Assembly: GCA_014649155.1 (NCBI GenBank)
Contig: BMSM01000003.1
Coordinates: 1-64,000 of the forward strand
Length of the DNA stretch: 64,000 nucleotides
Reading direction: 5' to 3'
Source of the DNA: Streptomyces griseoviridis
GTDB lineage: Bacteria > Actinomycetota > Actinomycetes > Streptomycetales > Streptomycetaceae
Positions 24,780-32,913 of the stretch are shown here, piece by piece. A program made the position numbers and the translations under genes. Under the pieces are notes generated by a model. That model had not been told where the DNA came from. It ran no database searches and worked only from the letters and a program-made list of their open reading frames with translations. Every line of letters starts with the position of its first letter. Positions within the stretch are counted from its first letter, which is position 1.

Positions 24780-25537
24780 GCGGGGAACTCACCGCCGTCC
24801 ACCGTGAGGTTCCGCCCGGTGAGCCAGCTCGACCGGTCCGATACGAGGAACAGCACCGCGTCGGCGATGTCCTCGGGCCGGCCCTCGCGCCCCAGCGGCG
24901 GAGCGGTGACGTCCTGGCCCGGCCCTGCCTCCACCAGCTTCCCCCACTCCTCCCGCGTCGCCTCGCCACCGGGCGTGGCGGTCCGCCCGGGGGACACGGC
25001 GTTGACCCGCACCCCGAACGGGGCGAGTTCCAGGGCCAGTCCCCGGCTGTAGTTCTCCAGGGCCGCCTTGGCCGCCGTGTAGTGCAGGAACGGCGGCGCC
25101 GAGGTGGGTACGGCGGCGGAGGAGACGTGCACGACCGCGCCGGACCGCCGCTCCCGCATCCCCGGCGTCAGCAGCGCGTCCAGCCGCACGGACGCCAGGT
25201 AGTTCAGATCCAGCTGCTCCTGCCACGCCTCGTCGGTGATCTCCCACGCATGCCGGAACGGCCGCGCCCCACCCGCGTTGTCGACCAGCACATCCACCCC
25301 GCCGAGCCGCTCCAGCACGGCGTCGGCAAGGGCCTCCACCCCCTCCCGCGTCCGCAGATCCGCCGCGACGAACCCGACCCCGTCCGGCAGCCCTTCTGCC
25401 CCGCCCCGGGCACTGGCCACGACCTGCGCCCCCGCCTCCACCAGCCGCCGCACCACAGCGGCCCCGATCCCCCGGGTCCCCCCGGTCACCAGCGCCCGCT
25501 TCCCCACAAGCCCCCGCGCCCCTGTTTCCCCAGCCAT
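24776..25537 (-). CDS. Short-chain dehydrogenase/reductase
   Basis: A 253-residue classical SDR with ALVTGGTRGIGAAVVRRL, DNAGG, catalytic Ser in VHVSSAAV, YTAAK and the C-terminal LTGRNLTVDGGEFPA. The ATG of MAGETGARG is preferred because GGAGGG lies eight bases upstream. A GTG eight codons earlier lacks a good ribosome-binding site. It is coupled to the downstream SDR by ATGA. The substrate is unknown. The pair of related SDRs suggests successive oxidoreductions or a recent duplication. Confidence 0.9.
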   Translation of the reverse strand: MAGETGARGLVGKRALVTGGTRGIGAAVVRRLVEAGAQVVASARGGAEGLPDGVGFVAADLRTREGVEALADAVLERLGGVDVLVDNAGGARPFRHAWEITDEAWQEQLDLNYLASVRLDALLTPGMRERRSGAVVHVSSAAVPTSAPPFLHYTAAKAALENYSRGLALELAPFGVRVNAVSPGRTATPGGEATREEWGKLVEAGPGQDVTAPPLGREGRPEDIADAVLFLVSDRSSWLTGRNLTVDGGEFPA

Positions 25538-26160
25538 TCTCAAGCCCTCCGATTTCTCCACTCACCGCCGTTCTCGACGGCCATTTCACGGTAGGCCGCC
25601 GAAATACCCCCAGGCAAAGACGAAAAGTGAGTAGGCCCTATAGGGGTTTCCTATAGAGGTTCCCTATGAAGACTGCTTACGAAGGTTTTCCTGCGGGTGT
25701 TTCCCGCCGCGGGGCCGGGGCGAGGTCTCACACGTCCAGGCGCAGCCAGGTGTCGCCGGAGCCGGTACCGCTCGGTCGTCGACCAGGTCGTGCCGGTCGG
25801 GCGGGCGTGTGCGACCTCGACGGACCGCTTGCGGTGAATCACGAGACACCCGAAGCGTCATCGAGGGCCGGTCGTCGTCGGCGCCTGCGAAAGGGTCTTT
25901 CCTCACGCTGAATGCGCCTCCGTCCGGTGGCGACGCATTCTCACGTCGGCGTCGGAGAAGCCCGCACCAAGTAGGTGTCCTTCTCGGTGCCGAGACAGAG
26001 GGTGGGCGACTTGCCGTCCGGACTCTCCGGGTCCTGGCCGAGCTTGATCAGAGCCACCGCTGTCTCCTGGTCGTCGGGTACGTGGGCACGATCGTGTGCC
26101 GGGGCGGCGACAGGAACCAGCGACTTGCACGGACGTGCACCGGGACTGCGGGAGAAGACC
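25538..26160. other. Gene-poor region with decayed coding fragments
   Basis: About 620 bp without an intact gene. On the minus strand, ending at a TGA at 25941-25943, a frame reads ETAVALIKLGQDPESPDGKS and on to TEKDTYLVRA, which looks like real protein sequence, but I find no start codon before the upstream stop. Further left, a short minus-strand stretch reads GTGSGDTWLRLDV before a stop. AT-richer DNA (25600-25670, with two copies of cctatag) lies next to the SDR operon start and may hold its promoter. Confidence 0.45.
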
Positions 26161-26343
26161 TCAGCACACGTCCTTCACCGAGCGGGAGAGGAAGTCCGCC
26201 CAGACGGAACGAGGAAAGGCGAGCCGCGCTCCACTTGAGGCCTTGGAGTCCCGGACCAGGACGGCGGTCGGGGTGGTGGCTATCTCGACGCAGTTCGAGC
26301 TGTCGCCGCTGTAGGAGGACTTGCGCCATTGGGTGCTGGTCAT
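26161..26343 (-). CDS. DUF397 small protein
   Basis: A 60-residue protein. MTSTQWRKSSYSGDSSNCVEIA and VLVRDSKASSGARLAFP are the hallmark DUF397 sequence. In Streptomyces these small proteins are encoded beside WhiJ-like XRE/DUF5753 regulators and are thought to antagonise or modulate them. This one lies 11 bp downstream of the XRE gene on the same strand, so they are co-transcribed. Confidence 0.92.
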   Translation of the reverse strand: MTSTQWRKSSYSGDSSNCVEIATTPTAVLVRDSKASSGARLAFPRSVWADFLSRSVKDVC

Positions 26344-26354
26344 GGTCGCCCTTC

Positions 26355-27209
26355 TTACGTCGTTCGTGCGAGGTCGTGGATGAGGTCGCGTGACTCGGCG
26401 GCGTCCAGCGCGCAGGACTCCATGTGGTCCAACACAACCCGGTACTTGCTCAGTTGAGCCTCCGCGTCCAGGAAGCCGCAACCGCCGTGGTGAGTGTCCA
26501 ACTGAACCGTGTCGAGTTGGGGCACGGCGCCCCGCACGTAGTCGAAGGACTGGCCGGTGCTGGGGTAGTGCTTCGCCCCGAACGGGATCACTCGCACGGT
26601 GACGTGCGGCAGTTCACCCATCTCCACCAGATGGTCGAGCTGTGCACGGGCGACAGCAGGGCCGCCGAAACCCATGCGGAGGGCGGACTCGTGAATGATC
26701 GCCGAGTACGGAGGAGGGGCGTCCCTGTACAGGATGCCCTGCCTCTTGATGCGATGGGTGAGGCGGTGCTCGATCTCGTACTGCCGCATGGCCGGGACCA
26801 CGGCCCGGAACAGCGCACGCGCGTGGTCGGTCGTCTGCAGAAGCGCGGGGATGTGCATCGCGAGAGCCACGCGAAAGCCGGTGGCGTGATGCTCCAGCTC
26901 AGCGAGATCGACCAAGGCCGCAGGCAGATGCTCGCGGTACTCCTCCCACCAGCCGCGCGTCCGCCGACCGGTCATCGCGGCCAGGGCGGTGACCAGTTCC
27001 TCATCGGCGCAGTCATAGGCGGACGACATGGCCCGGACGCGATCCGCGCTGAGCGGGCTGCGTCCCGTCTCGATCATGCTCACCCGGCCCTGGTTGACGC
27101 CGAGGTGCGCTGCGGCCTGGGTGACTGTGAATCCGGCTTGCTCACGGAGTTTGCGCAGCTCAGTACCGAGACGCCGCTGGCGGAGGGTGGGGTTGTTGAC
27201 GGGCGGCAA
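26355..27209 (-). CDS. WhiJ-like XRE regulator with DUF5753 domain
   Basis: An XRE helix-turn-helix (LGTELRKLREQAGFTVTQAAAHLGVNQGRVSMIETGR) is followed by the ~180-residue DUF5753 domain (LAMHIPALLQTTDHARAL, then VRVIPFGAKHYP). The TTG start is preferred because GAGAGG lies five bases upstream, and MPPVNNPTLRQRRLG then matches how this family usually begins. A frame-open ATG 21 codons earlier lacks a good ribosome-binding site. With DUF397 downstream and a GHKL ATPase divergent, it completes the three-gene module found many times in streptomycetes, whose founder WhiJ affects development. Confidence 0.88.
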   Translation of the reverse strand: MPPVNNPTLRQRRLGTELRKLREQAGFTVTQAAAHLGVNQGRVSMIETGRSPLSADRVRAMSSAYDCADEELVTALAAMTGRRTRGWWEEYREHLPAALVDLAELEHHATGFRVALAMHIPALLQTTDHARALFRAVVPAMRQYEIEHRLTHRIKRQGILYRDAPPPYSAIIHESALRMGFGGPAVARAQLDHLVEMGELPHVTVRVIPFGAKHYPSTGQSFDYVRGAVPQLDTVQLDTHHGGCGFLDAEAQLSKYRVVLDHMESCALDAAESRDLIHDLARTT

Positions 27210-27281
27210 GGCACCTCTCTCAGGTCGCGTTGCGGCGGATTCGTCACCCACACGAGGCAATTGCGGGTGCATCTCTCCAAC

Positions 27282-27301
27282 TTGGGAGATGAATCTCCCA
27301 A
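27282..27301. promoter_or_regulatory. Palindromic operator candidate in the whiJ-like module
   Basis: ttgggagat and atctcccaa are perfect 9-bp arms around a two-base centre. It lies between the XRE regulator gene and the divergent GHKL ATPase gene, next to a second overlapping half-palindrome (tctccaacttgggaga). This is the expected position for a dimeric XRE repressor controlling both directions. Confidence 0.6.
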
Positions 27302-27423
27302 AGGGCCTCTAGGGTAGTACGCGTATCGCCCAACTCCCGCCCCCGCGAAGCGGAAACGCACTGCCACCGCACAGCCCGGCCGTTGGGCAGGCATCTCTCT
27401 CCCCTCACCTCCCGGAGACACTC

Positions 27424-27879
27424 ATGCGCACCGTATCCCCGCCCGGCACCTGGGCGTACGCCCTCCGGCTGCCGTACGACCCCAGAGCCGCACGTGTCGC
27501 ACGGGTGACCGTGCGGGCCGCGCTCGACGGGCATGGGCGGCATGAACTGGTCGACGGCGTGGAGCTATTGGTGTCGGAGCTGGTGACCAACGCCTACCGG
27601 CACGCCGGCGGCGGCTGCTCGCTGCGGATCACGGCGCTGCGGGACGGGCGGGTCAGGGTCGGGGTGTGGGACGGCCACCCGCACGTCCCCGAGGCCTTCA
27701 GGGAAGGGGCGCCCCTGTCCCCGGGGGACCCGCACGCACCCGGCGGACGCGGCCTGCACCTCGTACGGGAGTACGCGGAGGCGTGGGGCGCCTGGTCGTC
27801 GGGGGAGGCGCTGCCGGGGCGGCGCGGCGCCGGGAAGCTGCTGTGGTTCGAGGTGGGCGCCGCCCCGGGACCGGCGTGA
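27424..27879 (+). CDS. GHKL ATPase-domain protein, AbaA/anti-sigma-kinase-like
   Basis: A 151-residue single-domain protein with N box VELLVSELVTNAYRHAGG and G-box-like segments VGVWDGHPHVP and GRGLHLVREYAEAWG. This is the RsbW/SpoIIAB-type HATPase_c family very common in Streptomyces. With the XRE/DUF5753 and DUF397 genes it forms a whiJ-type module. The C-terminal end and stop lie inside a 40-bp tandem duplication, so the last residues may have been altered. Confidence 0.88.
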   Translation: MRTVSPPGTWAYALRLPYDPRAARVARVTVRAALDGHGRHELVDGVELLVSELVTNAYRHAGGGCSLRITALRDGRVRVGVWDGHPHVPEAFREGAPLSPGDPHAPGGRGLHLVREYAEAWGAWSSGEALPGRRGAGKLLWFEVGAAPGPA

Positions 27880-27930
27880 CACGGCACTCGGGGTGGGCGC
27901 CGCCCCGGGACCGGCGTGACACGGCACTCG
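27852..27930. repeat. 40-bp tandem duplication across a stop codon
   Basis: A 39-bp sequence (starting ggtgggcgccgccccggga) occurs at 27852-27890 and again, identically, at 27892-27930 with one base between. The first copy contains the last codons and TGA of the GHKL ATPase gene; the second is non-coding. Identity of both copies indicates a recent event. Confidence 0.9.
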
Positions 27931-27979
27931 GCCCCGCCGGGCCGGGGCTCGACGGGGCCGGAGAGAGGCGGCGGGCGCG

Positions 27980-28555
27980 TCAGACGTTGACGCCGAAGTC
28001 CTGGGCGATGCCGACCAGGCCCGAGGCGTAGCCCTGGCCGACCGCGCGGAACTTCCACTCCGCGCCGTTGCGGTACAGCTCGCCGAAGACCATGGCGGTC
28101 TCGGTGGCCGCGTCCTCCGACAGGTCGTAGCGGGCGATCTCCGCGCCGCCGGCCTGGTTGACGATGCGGATGTACGCGTTGCGGACCTGGCCGAAGTTCT
28201 GCGAGCGGTTCTCCGCGTCGTAGATCGAGACCGGGAAGACGATCTTGTCGATGTCGGCCGGGAGGGCCGCCAGGTTGACGTTGATCGCCTCGTCGTCGCC
28301 GGCGCCCTCGCCCGTGCGGTTGTCGCCGGTGTGGACGATGGACTGGTCCGGCGTCTCCTTGTTGTTGAAGAAGACGAAGTGGGCGTCCGAGTAGACCTTG
28401 CCCTGGGTGTTCACCGCGATCGCGGAGGCGTCCAGGTCGAAGTCGGTGCCCGTGGTGGTGCGGACGTCCCAGCCGAGGCCCACGGTGACGGCGGTCAGGC
28501 CCGGAGCCTCCTTGGTGAGCGAGACGTTGCCACCCTTGGACAGGCTTACAGCCAT
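27980..28555 (-). CDS. TerD-family tellurium-resistance / stress protein
   Basis: A 191-residue protein matching TerD along its whole length: [20 protein letters not shown], the first calcium site region FDLDASAI, and [18 protein letters not shown] with the acidic cluster of the second calcium site. TerD proteins are cytosolic, bind calcium, and in S. coelicolor affect growth and differentiation. The ATG follows a usual GGGAGTC ribosome-binding region. No terB/terZ partners are visible, which is normal for single actinobacterial copies. Confidence 0.93.
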   Translation of the reverse strand: MAVSLSKGGNVSLTKEAPGLTAVTVGLGWDVRTTTGTDFDLDASAIAVNTQGKVYSDAHFVFFNNKETPDQSIVHTGDNRTGEGAGDDEAINVNLAALPADIDKIVFPVSIYDAENRSQNFGQVRNAYIRIVNQAGGAEIARYDLSEDAATETAMVFGELYRNGAEWKFRAVGQGYASGLVGIAQDFGVNV

Positions 28556-28706
28556 TGTTGGGAGTCCCTTCCCTCGTGTACGTACGGCAAGAAAGCTACA
28601 GCTACCCCCATGAACGACGAGGGGGGTACGCAAGGTTCCAGCTCCCTTTACTTTCTTTACCTCGGCTCGGATATTCGGGTGACGTGGGCGGCGGGAGCGC
28701 GGGAAC

Positions 28707-29159
28707 ATGGACCCCATGTCCCCCGTCTCCGGCCCCGGCCCGCACGTCGTCCGAGGCTCCGTCTCCCTCCCGGAGGCCGAGCTGATGTGGCGTTTCTCGC
28801 GGTCGTCCGGCCCCGGCGGACAGCACGTCAACACCAGCGACACCCAGGTCGAGCTGCGCTTCGACCTCGCCCGCACCGAGGCGCTGCCCGAGGTGTGGAA
28901 GCGGCGGGCGCTGGAGCGGCTGGCCGGCCGGCTGACCGACGGCGTCATCACCGTCCGCGCCTCCGAGCACCGCTCCCAGTGGCGCAACCGCGAGGCCGCC
29001 GCCGTACGCCTCGCCGCCCTGCTCGCGGAGGCCACCGCCCCGCCGCCCAGGCCGCGCCGCCCGACCCGCGTCCCGCGCGGGATCAACGAGCGCCGGCTGC
29101 GGGAGAAGAAGCAGCGCGGGCAGACCAAGCGGGGGCGTTCCCCCAAGGGCTGGGACTGA
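28707..29159 (+). CDS. arfB: Alternative ribosome-rescue factor ArfB (YaeJ-like)
   Basis: A 150-residue class-I release-factor-like protein with the catalytic GGQ in [20 protein letters not shown] and a basic C-terminal tail ([19 protein letters not shown]) that inserts in the empty mRNA channel of stalled ribosomes. It lacks the codon-recognition domains of RF1/RF2. It hydrolyses peptidyl-tRNA on non-stop ribosomes. It starts at ATG 28707 behind GGGAG; a second ATG three codons on is possible. Confidence 0.92.
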   Translation: MDPMSPVSGPGPHVVRGSVSLPEAELMWRFSRSSGPGGQHVNTSDTQVELRFDLARTEALPEVWKRRALERLAGRLTDGVITVRASEHRSQWRNREAAAVRLAALLAEATAPPPRPRRPTRVPRGINERRLREKKQRGQTKRGRSPKGWD

Positions 29160-29171
29160 CGGCGGGCCCGG

Positions 29172-29753
29172 TCAGCCCAACTGCCGGTACCGCCCCCGGA
29201 AGTACGTCAGCGGCCCGCCCTCCGCGCTCGGCACGGAAGCGGTCAGGACCCGGCCGATGACCAGCGTGTGGTCGCCGGCCGCCACCCGCTGCTCGGTGCG
29301 GCACTCCAGGGTGGCCAGCGCGCCGCCGACCAGCGGGGCGCCGGTCCGCGCGCCCGGGGAACAGGGGATGTCCTCGAAGAGGAGGCGGTCGCTGAGGCGG
29401 CCCTTCATCGCGAAGCGGCCGGCGATGTGCCGCTGGCTCTCCGACAGCACCGACACCGCCCACAGGGGCTGCTCCTCCAGCAGGTCGTCCATCCGGGAGC
29501 CCTCGCGCAGGCTCACCAGCACCAGGGGCGGGTCCAGGGAGACGGAGAGGAAGGCCGTGGCGGTCATGCCCACGTACTCCCCGGGCGGGGCGCCGGGGTC
29601 GTCCGGGTCCAGGGACGGCTCCTGGGCGGTCACCAGGACCACGCCCGAGGCCAGCCGGGACATGGCGGCACGGAACTCGTCGTTGCTCACCCCCTCAGCA
29701 TGCACGGCCGTGGCGGAGGGGGAGGACGGGGTGGCGGGGCTGGTCTCGGACAC
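29172..29753 (-). CDS. Flavin reductase family protein
   Basis: A 193-residue FMN-binding split-barrel protein: [39 protein letters not shown] and [15 protein letters not shown]. This is the FlaRed family that supplies reduced flavin to two-component monooxygenases using NAD(P)H. No monooxygenase adjoins, so the partner is unknown. The start is GTG. The stop is 12 bp from the convergent arfB stop. Confidence 0.9.
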   Translation of the reverse strand: MSETSPATPSSPSATAVHAEGVSNDEFRAAMSRLASGVVLVTAQEPSLDPDDPGAPPGEYVGMTATAFLSVSLDPPLVLVSLREGSRMDDLLEEQPLWAVSVLSESQRHIAGRFAMKGRLSDRLLFEDIPCSPGARTGAPLVGGALATLECRTEQRVAAGDHTLVIGRVLTASVPSAEGGPLTYFRGRYRQLG

Positions 29754-29905
29754 GCCCTCACGCTAACGGCCGTCCGTCCGCTCCCGCATCGGGCTCCGGT
29801 CCCGGACGGGACCTAGGACCAGGGGCGGAGAAGCAACGTCACTATTTGCGTTCAGGAAGCGTAAGGGGAAAGTGCGGAAAGCCCGCCCAATTGTTCATCT
29901 TTCGC

Positions 29906-29921
29906 TGTGACTTGAGTCACA
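29906..29921. promoter_or_regulatory. CRP-like palindrome upstream of cdgB
   Basis: tgtgacttgagtcaca is TGTGA-N6-TCACA, the exact consensus of CRP-family regulators, and is AT-rich relative to the surroundings. It lies 173 bp before the cdgB start. The flavin reductase gene starts ~150 bp to its left on the other strand. Streptomyces has a CRP homologue that binds GTG-N6-CAC-type sites. A second short inverted repeat (catcgat/atcgatg, 29999-30017) lies closer to cdgB. Confidence 0.6.
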
Positions 29922-30093
29922 AGAGGTAGGAATTGTTGACCCTGTGTACCGAGTGGGCAGCGCGCTGTGATTCAGTGGCGGGGAAGCTGCAAGAGCATCA
30001 TCGATACCCCATCGATGGATCATCGTGCACCATCCGGCAAAGGCGCCGAAGAGAACCCTTGATTCGCTGCGAGGTCTCGGGGGGAGGGCGAGC

Positions 30094-31791
30094 ATGGAGA
30101 CCGAGTCGGAGCCGTACGTCCGCCTTGCGTCCCTTCGGCAACTGCACCAGGCCATGGCCGACATGAACACGGCCCGCAGCCTGGCGGACACCCTGCAGAC
30201 CGTCGCGGACGGCGTCGTCCACGCCCTCGGCTACGAGATGGCGGCCGTCAACCTCGTCCGCCCCGACGGCGACCTCGTCGTCGCCGCCTTCGCCGGGAAC
30301 GCGGCCGCCGAGGCGCTCATCACCGGCCGCGTCGGTCCCCGCGCCTCCTGGGACCGCCGGCTGAACATGGGCGAGCGCTGGGGCGACCTGATCTTCATCC
30401 CGCACACCGAGGGCTGGGTCCTCGACGACGACGACGTGCCCCAGTGGTACACCGACGGGCCCGCGCCCCGCTTCGAGGACGAGTGGCACCCCTCGGACCG
30501 CCTCTTCGCCCCGATGTACGCCCCCGGCCCGCAGGGCGGCGGCATCAGCGGCGAGCTGATCGGCGTCCTCTCCGTGGACCGCCCGCGCAACGGCCGCCGT
30601 CCCGGCGCCTGGGGCCGCGAGGCTTTGCAGATGTACGCGTTCCAGGCGGCCATAGCGATCAGCAACGCCCGGCTCCGCTCCAACATGCAGCGCGCCCTGG
30701 TCCGCCTGGAACGCGAGCAGCAGGCCCTGCGCGCCAGCGAGGAGAGCTTCCGGCAGGCCTTCGAGTACGCCCCCTCCGGCATGGCCATCGCCGAGATGGG
30801 CGGCGACCAGCACGGCCGCATCCTGCGGTCCAACGACGCCCTGTGCCGGCTGCTCGGCCGGCCCGCCTCCGCGATGCGCCGCTACTCCTTCTCCGACCTC
30901 GTGCACGCCGAGGACATAGGCACCCTGCTGCGCACCTCCGCCGAGGGCGGCCGGGCCGAGCTGCGGCTGCGCCGCCGGGACGGCTCCTACGTCTGGGTCT
31001 CGCTGCGCAACAGCGTCGTCGCCGACGCCGCCGACGGGCCCCGCTTCCTGCTCACCCACGTCGAGGACATAGAGGAGCGCAAGCGCCGCGAGCTGGCCCT
31101 CGCCCACCGCGCCTCCCACGACTCCCTCACCGGCCTGCCGAACTCCGCCGAGCTGCGCTCCCGCCTCTCCGCCCGGCTCTGCACCCGCCCCCAGGCGGCG
31201 CACTCCGCGGTCGACGCCATGGACTCCGCCTACGGCGACACCCCGCACGGCGCCTACGCGGAGACCGCGCCCGGCGACCCCGTCTTCGACTCCGGCGGCC
31301 ACTACTTCGACTTCCCGCCGCACCCGGCGCCGTACGAGACCCACGACCACCATGTGCACGCCGTGGCCCCCGAGGGCGACCGGGACGACGGCACCAAGGG
31401 GCTCGCGGTGCTCTTCTGCGACCTCGACGGCTTCAAGTCGATCAACGACCGGTTCGGGCACAACGCGGGCGACGCCGTCCTCATCGAGGTCGCCCGCAGG
31501 CTCTCCGGCGGCGTCCGCGACGGCGACACCGTGGCCCGGCTCGGCGGCGACGAGTTCGTCATCCTCGCCGACGGCCTCGGCCGGGCCGACGCGGCCGACC
31601 TCGCCGTACGGCTGCGCAACGAGATCGTGCAGCCGATCCGCGCCGAGGGACGGGCCGTCCGGGTGGGCGCCAGCTTCGGCATCGGATGGGCGCACTGCGG
31701 CATGACGGCCGACGAGGTCCTGAAGTCCGCGGACGAGCGGATGTACATCGAGAAACGATCTCGTCCCAAACAACATCGGCGGGCGGGATGA
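30094..31791 (+). CDS. cdgB: Diguanylate cyclase, CdgB-like (GAF-PAS-GGDEF)
   Basis: A 565-residue protein: GAF domain about 15-205, PAS/PAC domain about 215-330 (ERKRRELALAHRASHD junction), and GGDEF domain to the end. The active-site loop is intact (VARLGGDEFVIL, near 483). The inhibitory-site RxxD lies five residues before it (RDGD), so product inhibition by c-di-GMP is expected. An acidic insert of ~60 residues splits the start of the GGDEF domain. The chosen ATG has a GGGGGGAGGGCGAGC leader. c-di-GMP made by CdgB controls the BldD developmental switch. Confidence 0.92.
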   Translation: METESEPYVRLASLRQLHQAMADMNTARSLADTLQTVADGVVHALGYEMAAVNLVRPDGDLVVAAFAGNAAAEALITGRVGPRASWDRRLNMGERWGDLIFIPHTEGWVLDDDDVPQWYTDGPAPRFEDEWHPSDRLFAPMYAPGPQGGGISGELIGVLSVDRPRNGRRPGAWGREALQMYAFQAAIAISNARLRSNMQRALVRLEREQQALRASEESFRQAFEYAPSGMAIAEMGGDQHGRILRSNDALCRLLGRPASAMRRYSFSDLVHAEDIGTLLRTSAEGGRAELRLRRRDGSYVWVSLRNSVVADAADGPRFLLTHVEDIEERKRRELALAHRASHDSLTGLPNSAELRSRLSARLCTRPQAAHSAVDAMDSAYGDTPHGAYAETAPGDPVFDSGGHYFDFPPHPAPYETHDHHVHAVAPEGDRDDGTKGLAVLFCDLDGFKSINDRFGHNAGDAVLIEVARRLSGGVRDGDTVARLGGDEFVILADGLGRADAADLAVRLRNEIVQPIRAEGRAVRVGASFGIGWAHCGMTADEVLKSADERMYIEKRSRPKQHRRAG

Positions 31792-31910
31792 TCCCCAGGT
31801 CAGCGAGTTGATGCGGTCCGCGTCACCCGTTCGGGTCATCGACACCGGGTAGGCTCGGCCTCTCACCACATGTACCGCACCCGCACCGCACCTGGTTAGG
31901 AGACCTAGGG

Positions 31911-32882
31911 ATGACGCCCGGCAACAACGGCGCGAGCACGCCCGAGGACGACGACCCCTTCGGCTATCTGTACGCCGACGGGCAGGCCAACGGGGCCCAG
32001 CCGCCGTCCGGTGGTTACGGCTACCCGAACTCGGTCAACCGTGTGCGCCCGGTCGGTACCCGGCAGTACGGCGGGCCGGCCGCCGCCCCGCAGGCGGCCC
32101 TGCCGCAGCAGGGTGCCTACGGCCGGCCGAACGCGCCCTACGGCACCCAGGCCCCGCACTACGCCGCCCCGGAGACGCTCCCCGGCGGCGCCCCCGCCGG
32201 ACCGCAGCAGCCGGGGCACGGCGGCGGGCGCGGGAGCCGCGGCGGGCGGCGCGGGCCGAACACCAAGGGGCTGCTGATCGGCGCGATCGCCGTGGTCGCC
32301 GCCGTCGTCATCGGCATCGGCATCGCCATGACCAGCAGCGGCTCGGACGACGACAAGACCGGCGACCGGGCGGGCGGGGCCTCCCCGACCACCTCCCAGT
32401 CGTCGGAGCCGTCCCCGTCGGCCAGCAGCAGCGCGCAGAACGACTCCGGTTCCGGCCTCCCCGCCGCCGACGCCGGCACCCTCGACCTCCAGGGCGGCGC
32501 CACCACGGCGTCCGACGTCGAGGGAGCCAAGTCCGCCGGCGGCGCCTACGTCACCGGCTTCAACGCGGTCGGCGCCAAGGTCACGTGGAACGTGGACGGC
32601 ATCGCCGACTCCGGCACCTACCGGCTCTACGTGCGCTACGGCATCCCGGGCGTGGACGCCGACGCGACGGCGGTCGTCAACGGCAAGGCGAACGCCCAGC
32701 CCATCAACATGGCCAACTTCGGCAAGATGCCCGAGGGCGACTGGGAAAAGGGCTGGCAGACCACCTGGGTCAACGTCAACCTGAACAAGGGCACCAACGT
32801 CATCGAGATCGCCTGCAACCAGGGCAACCAGTGCAACGCGGTCCTCGACCAGGTGTGGCTGGAGCCGGAGAAGGGCCAGTAG
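31911..32882 (+). CDS. Membrane-anchored CBM35-like carbohydrate-binding protein
   Basis: A 323-residue protein. The N-terminal ~115 residues are Gly/Pro/Tyr-rich and cytosolic. One membrane helix follows (LLIGAIAVVAAVVIGIGIAM, about 122-141), then a Ser/Thr linker and a C-terminal beta-sandwich (TYRLYVRYGIPGVDADATAVVNG and NVNLNKGTNVIEIACNQGNQCNAVLDQVWLEP) like CBM6/35 modules. The sugar-binding part should lie outside the membrane. The start has AGGAG. It follows cdgB on the same strand with a 119-bp gap. Confidence 0.8.
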   Translation: MTPGNNGASTPEDDDPFGYLYADGQANGAQPPSGGYGYPNSVNRVRPVGTRQYGGPAAAPQAALPQQGAYGRPNAPYGTQAPHYAAPETLPGGAPAGPQQPGHGGGRGSRGGRRGPNTKGLLIGAIAVVAAVVIGIGIAMTSSGSDDDKTGDRAGGASPTTSQSSEPSPSASSSAQNDSGSGLPAADAGTLDLQGGATTASDVEGAKSAGGAYVTGFNAVGAKVTWNVDGIADSGTYRLYVRYGIPGVDADATAVVNGKANAQPINMANFGKMPEGDWEKGWQTTWVNVNLNKGTNVIEIACNQGNQCNAVLDQVWLEPEKGQ

Positions 32883-32886
32883 GGCC

Positions 32887-32904
32887 GGCCCGGTCCGCCG
32901 GGCC
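32887..32904. terminator. Short hairpin between convergent genes
   Basis: ggcccgg and ccgggcc pair perfectly around tccg, immediately after the CBM35-like gene stop and before the convergent PfkB gene stop. The position fits a bidirectional terminator. The 7-bp stem is short but all G/C. Confidence 0.5.
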
Positions 32905-32913
32905 CGCACGGCA

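Noticed and set aside
21301..24969. A 1,200-codon minus-strand frame across the AGN-motif, LysR and SDR genes
   Set aside because: It is antisense to three well-supported genes, has low-complexity composition and no start context.
25903..26130. A 75-codon ATG-started frame on the minus strand left of the DUF397 gene
   Set aside because: Its translation is Arg/Pro/Gly noise. The neighbouring frame, without a start codon, has the natural-looking sequence, so I describe the region as decayed.
29906..29921. BldD box upstream of cdgB
   Set aside because: The BldD consensus has five bases between TNAC and GTNA; this palindrome has four, and it fits CRP exactly. A BldD site may exist elsewhere in the gap, but I did not find a clear one.
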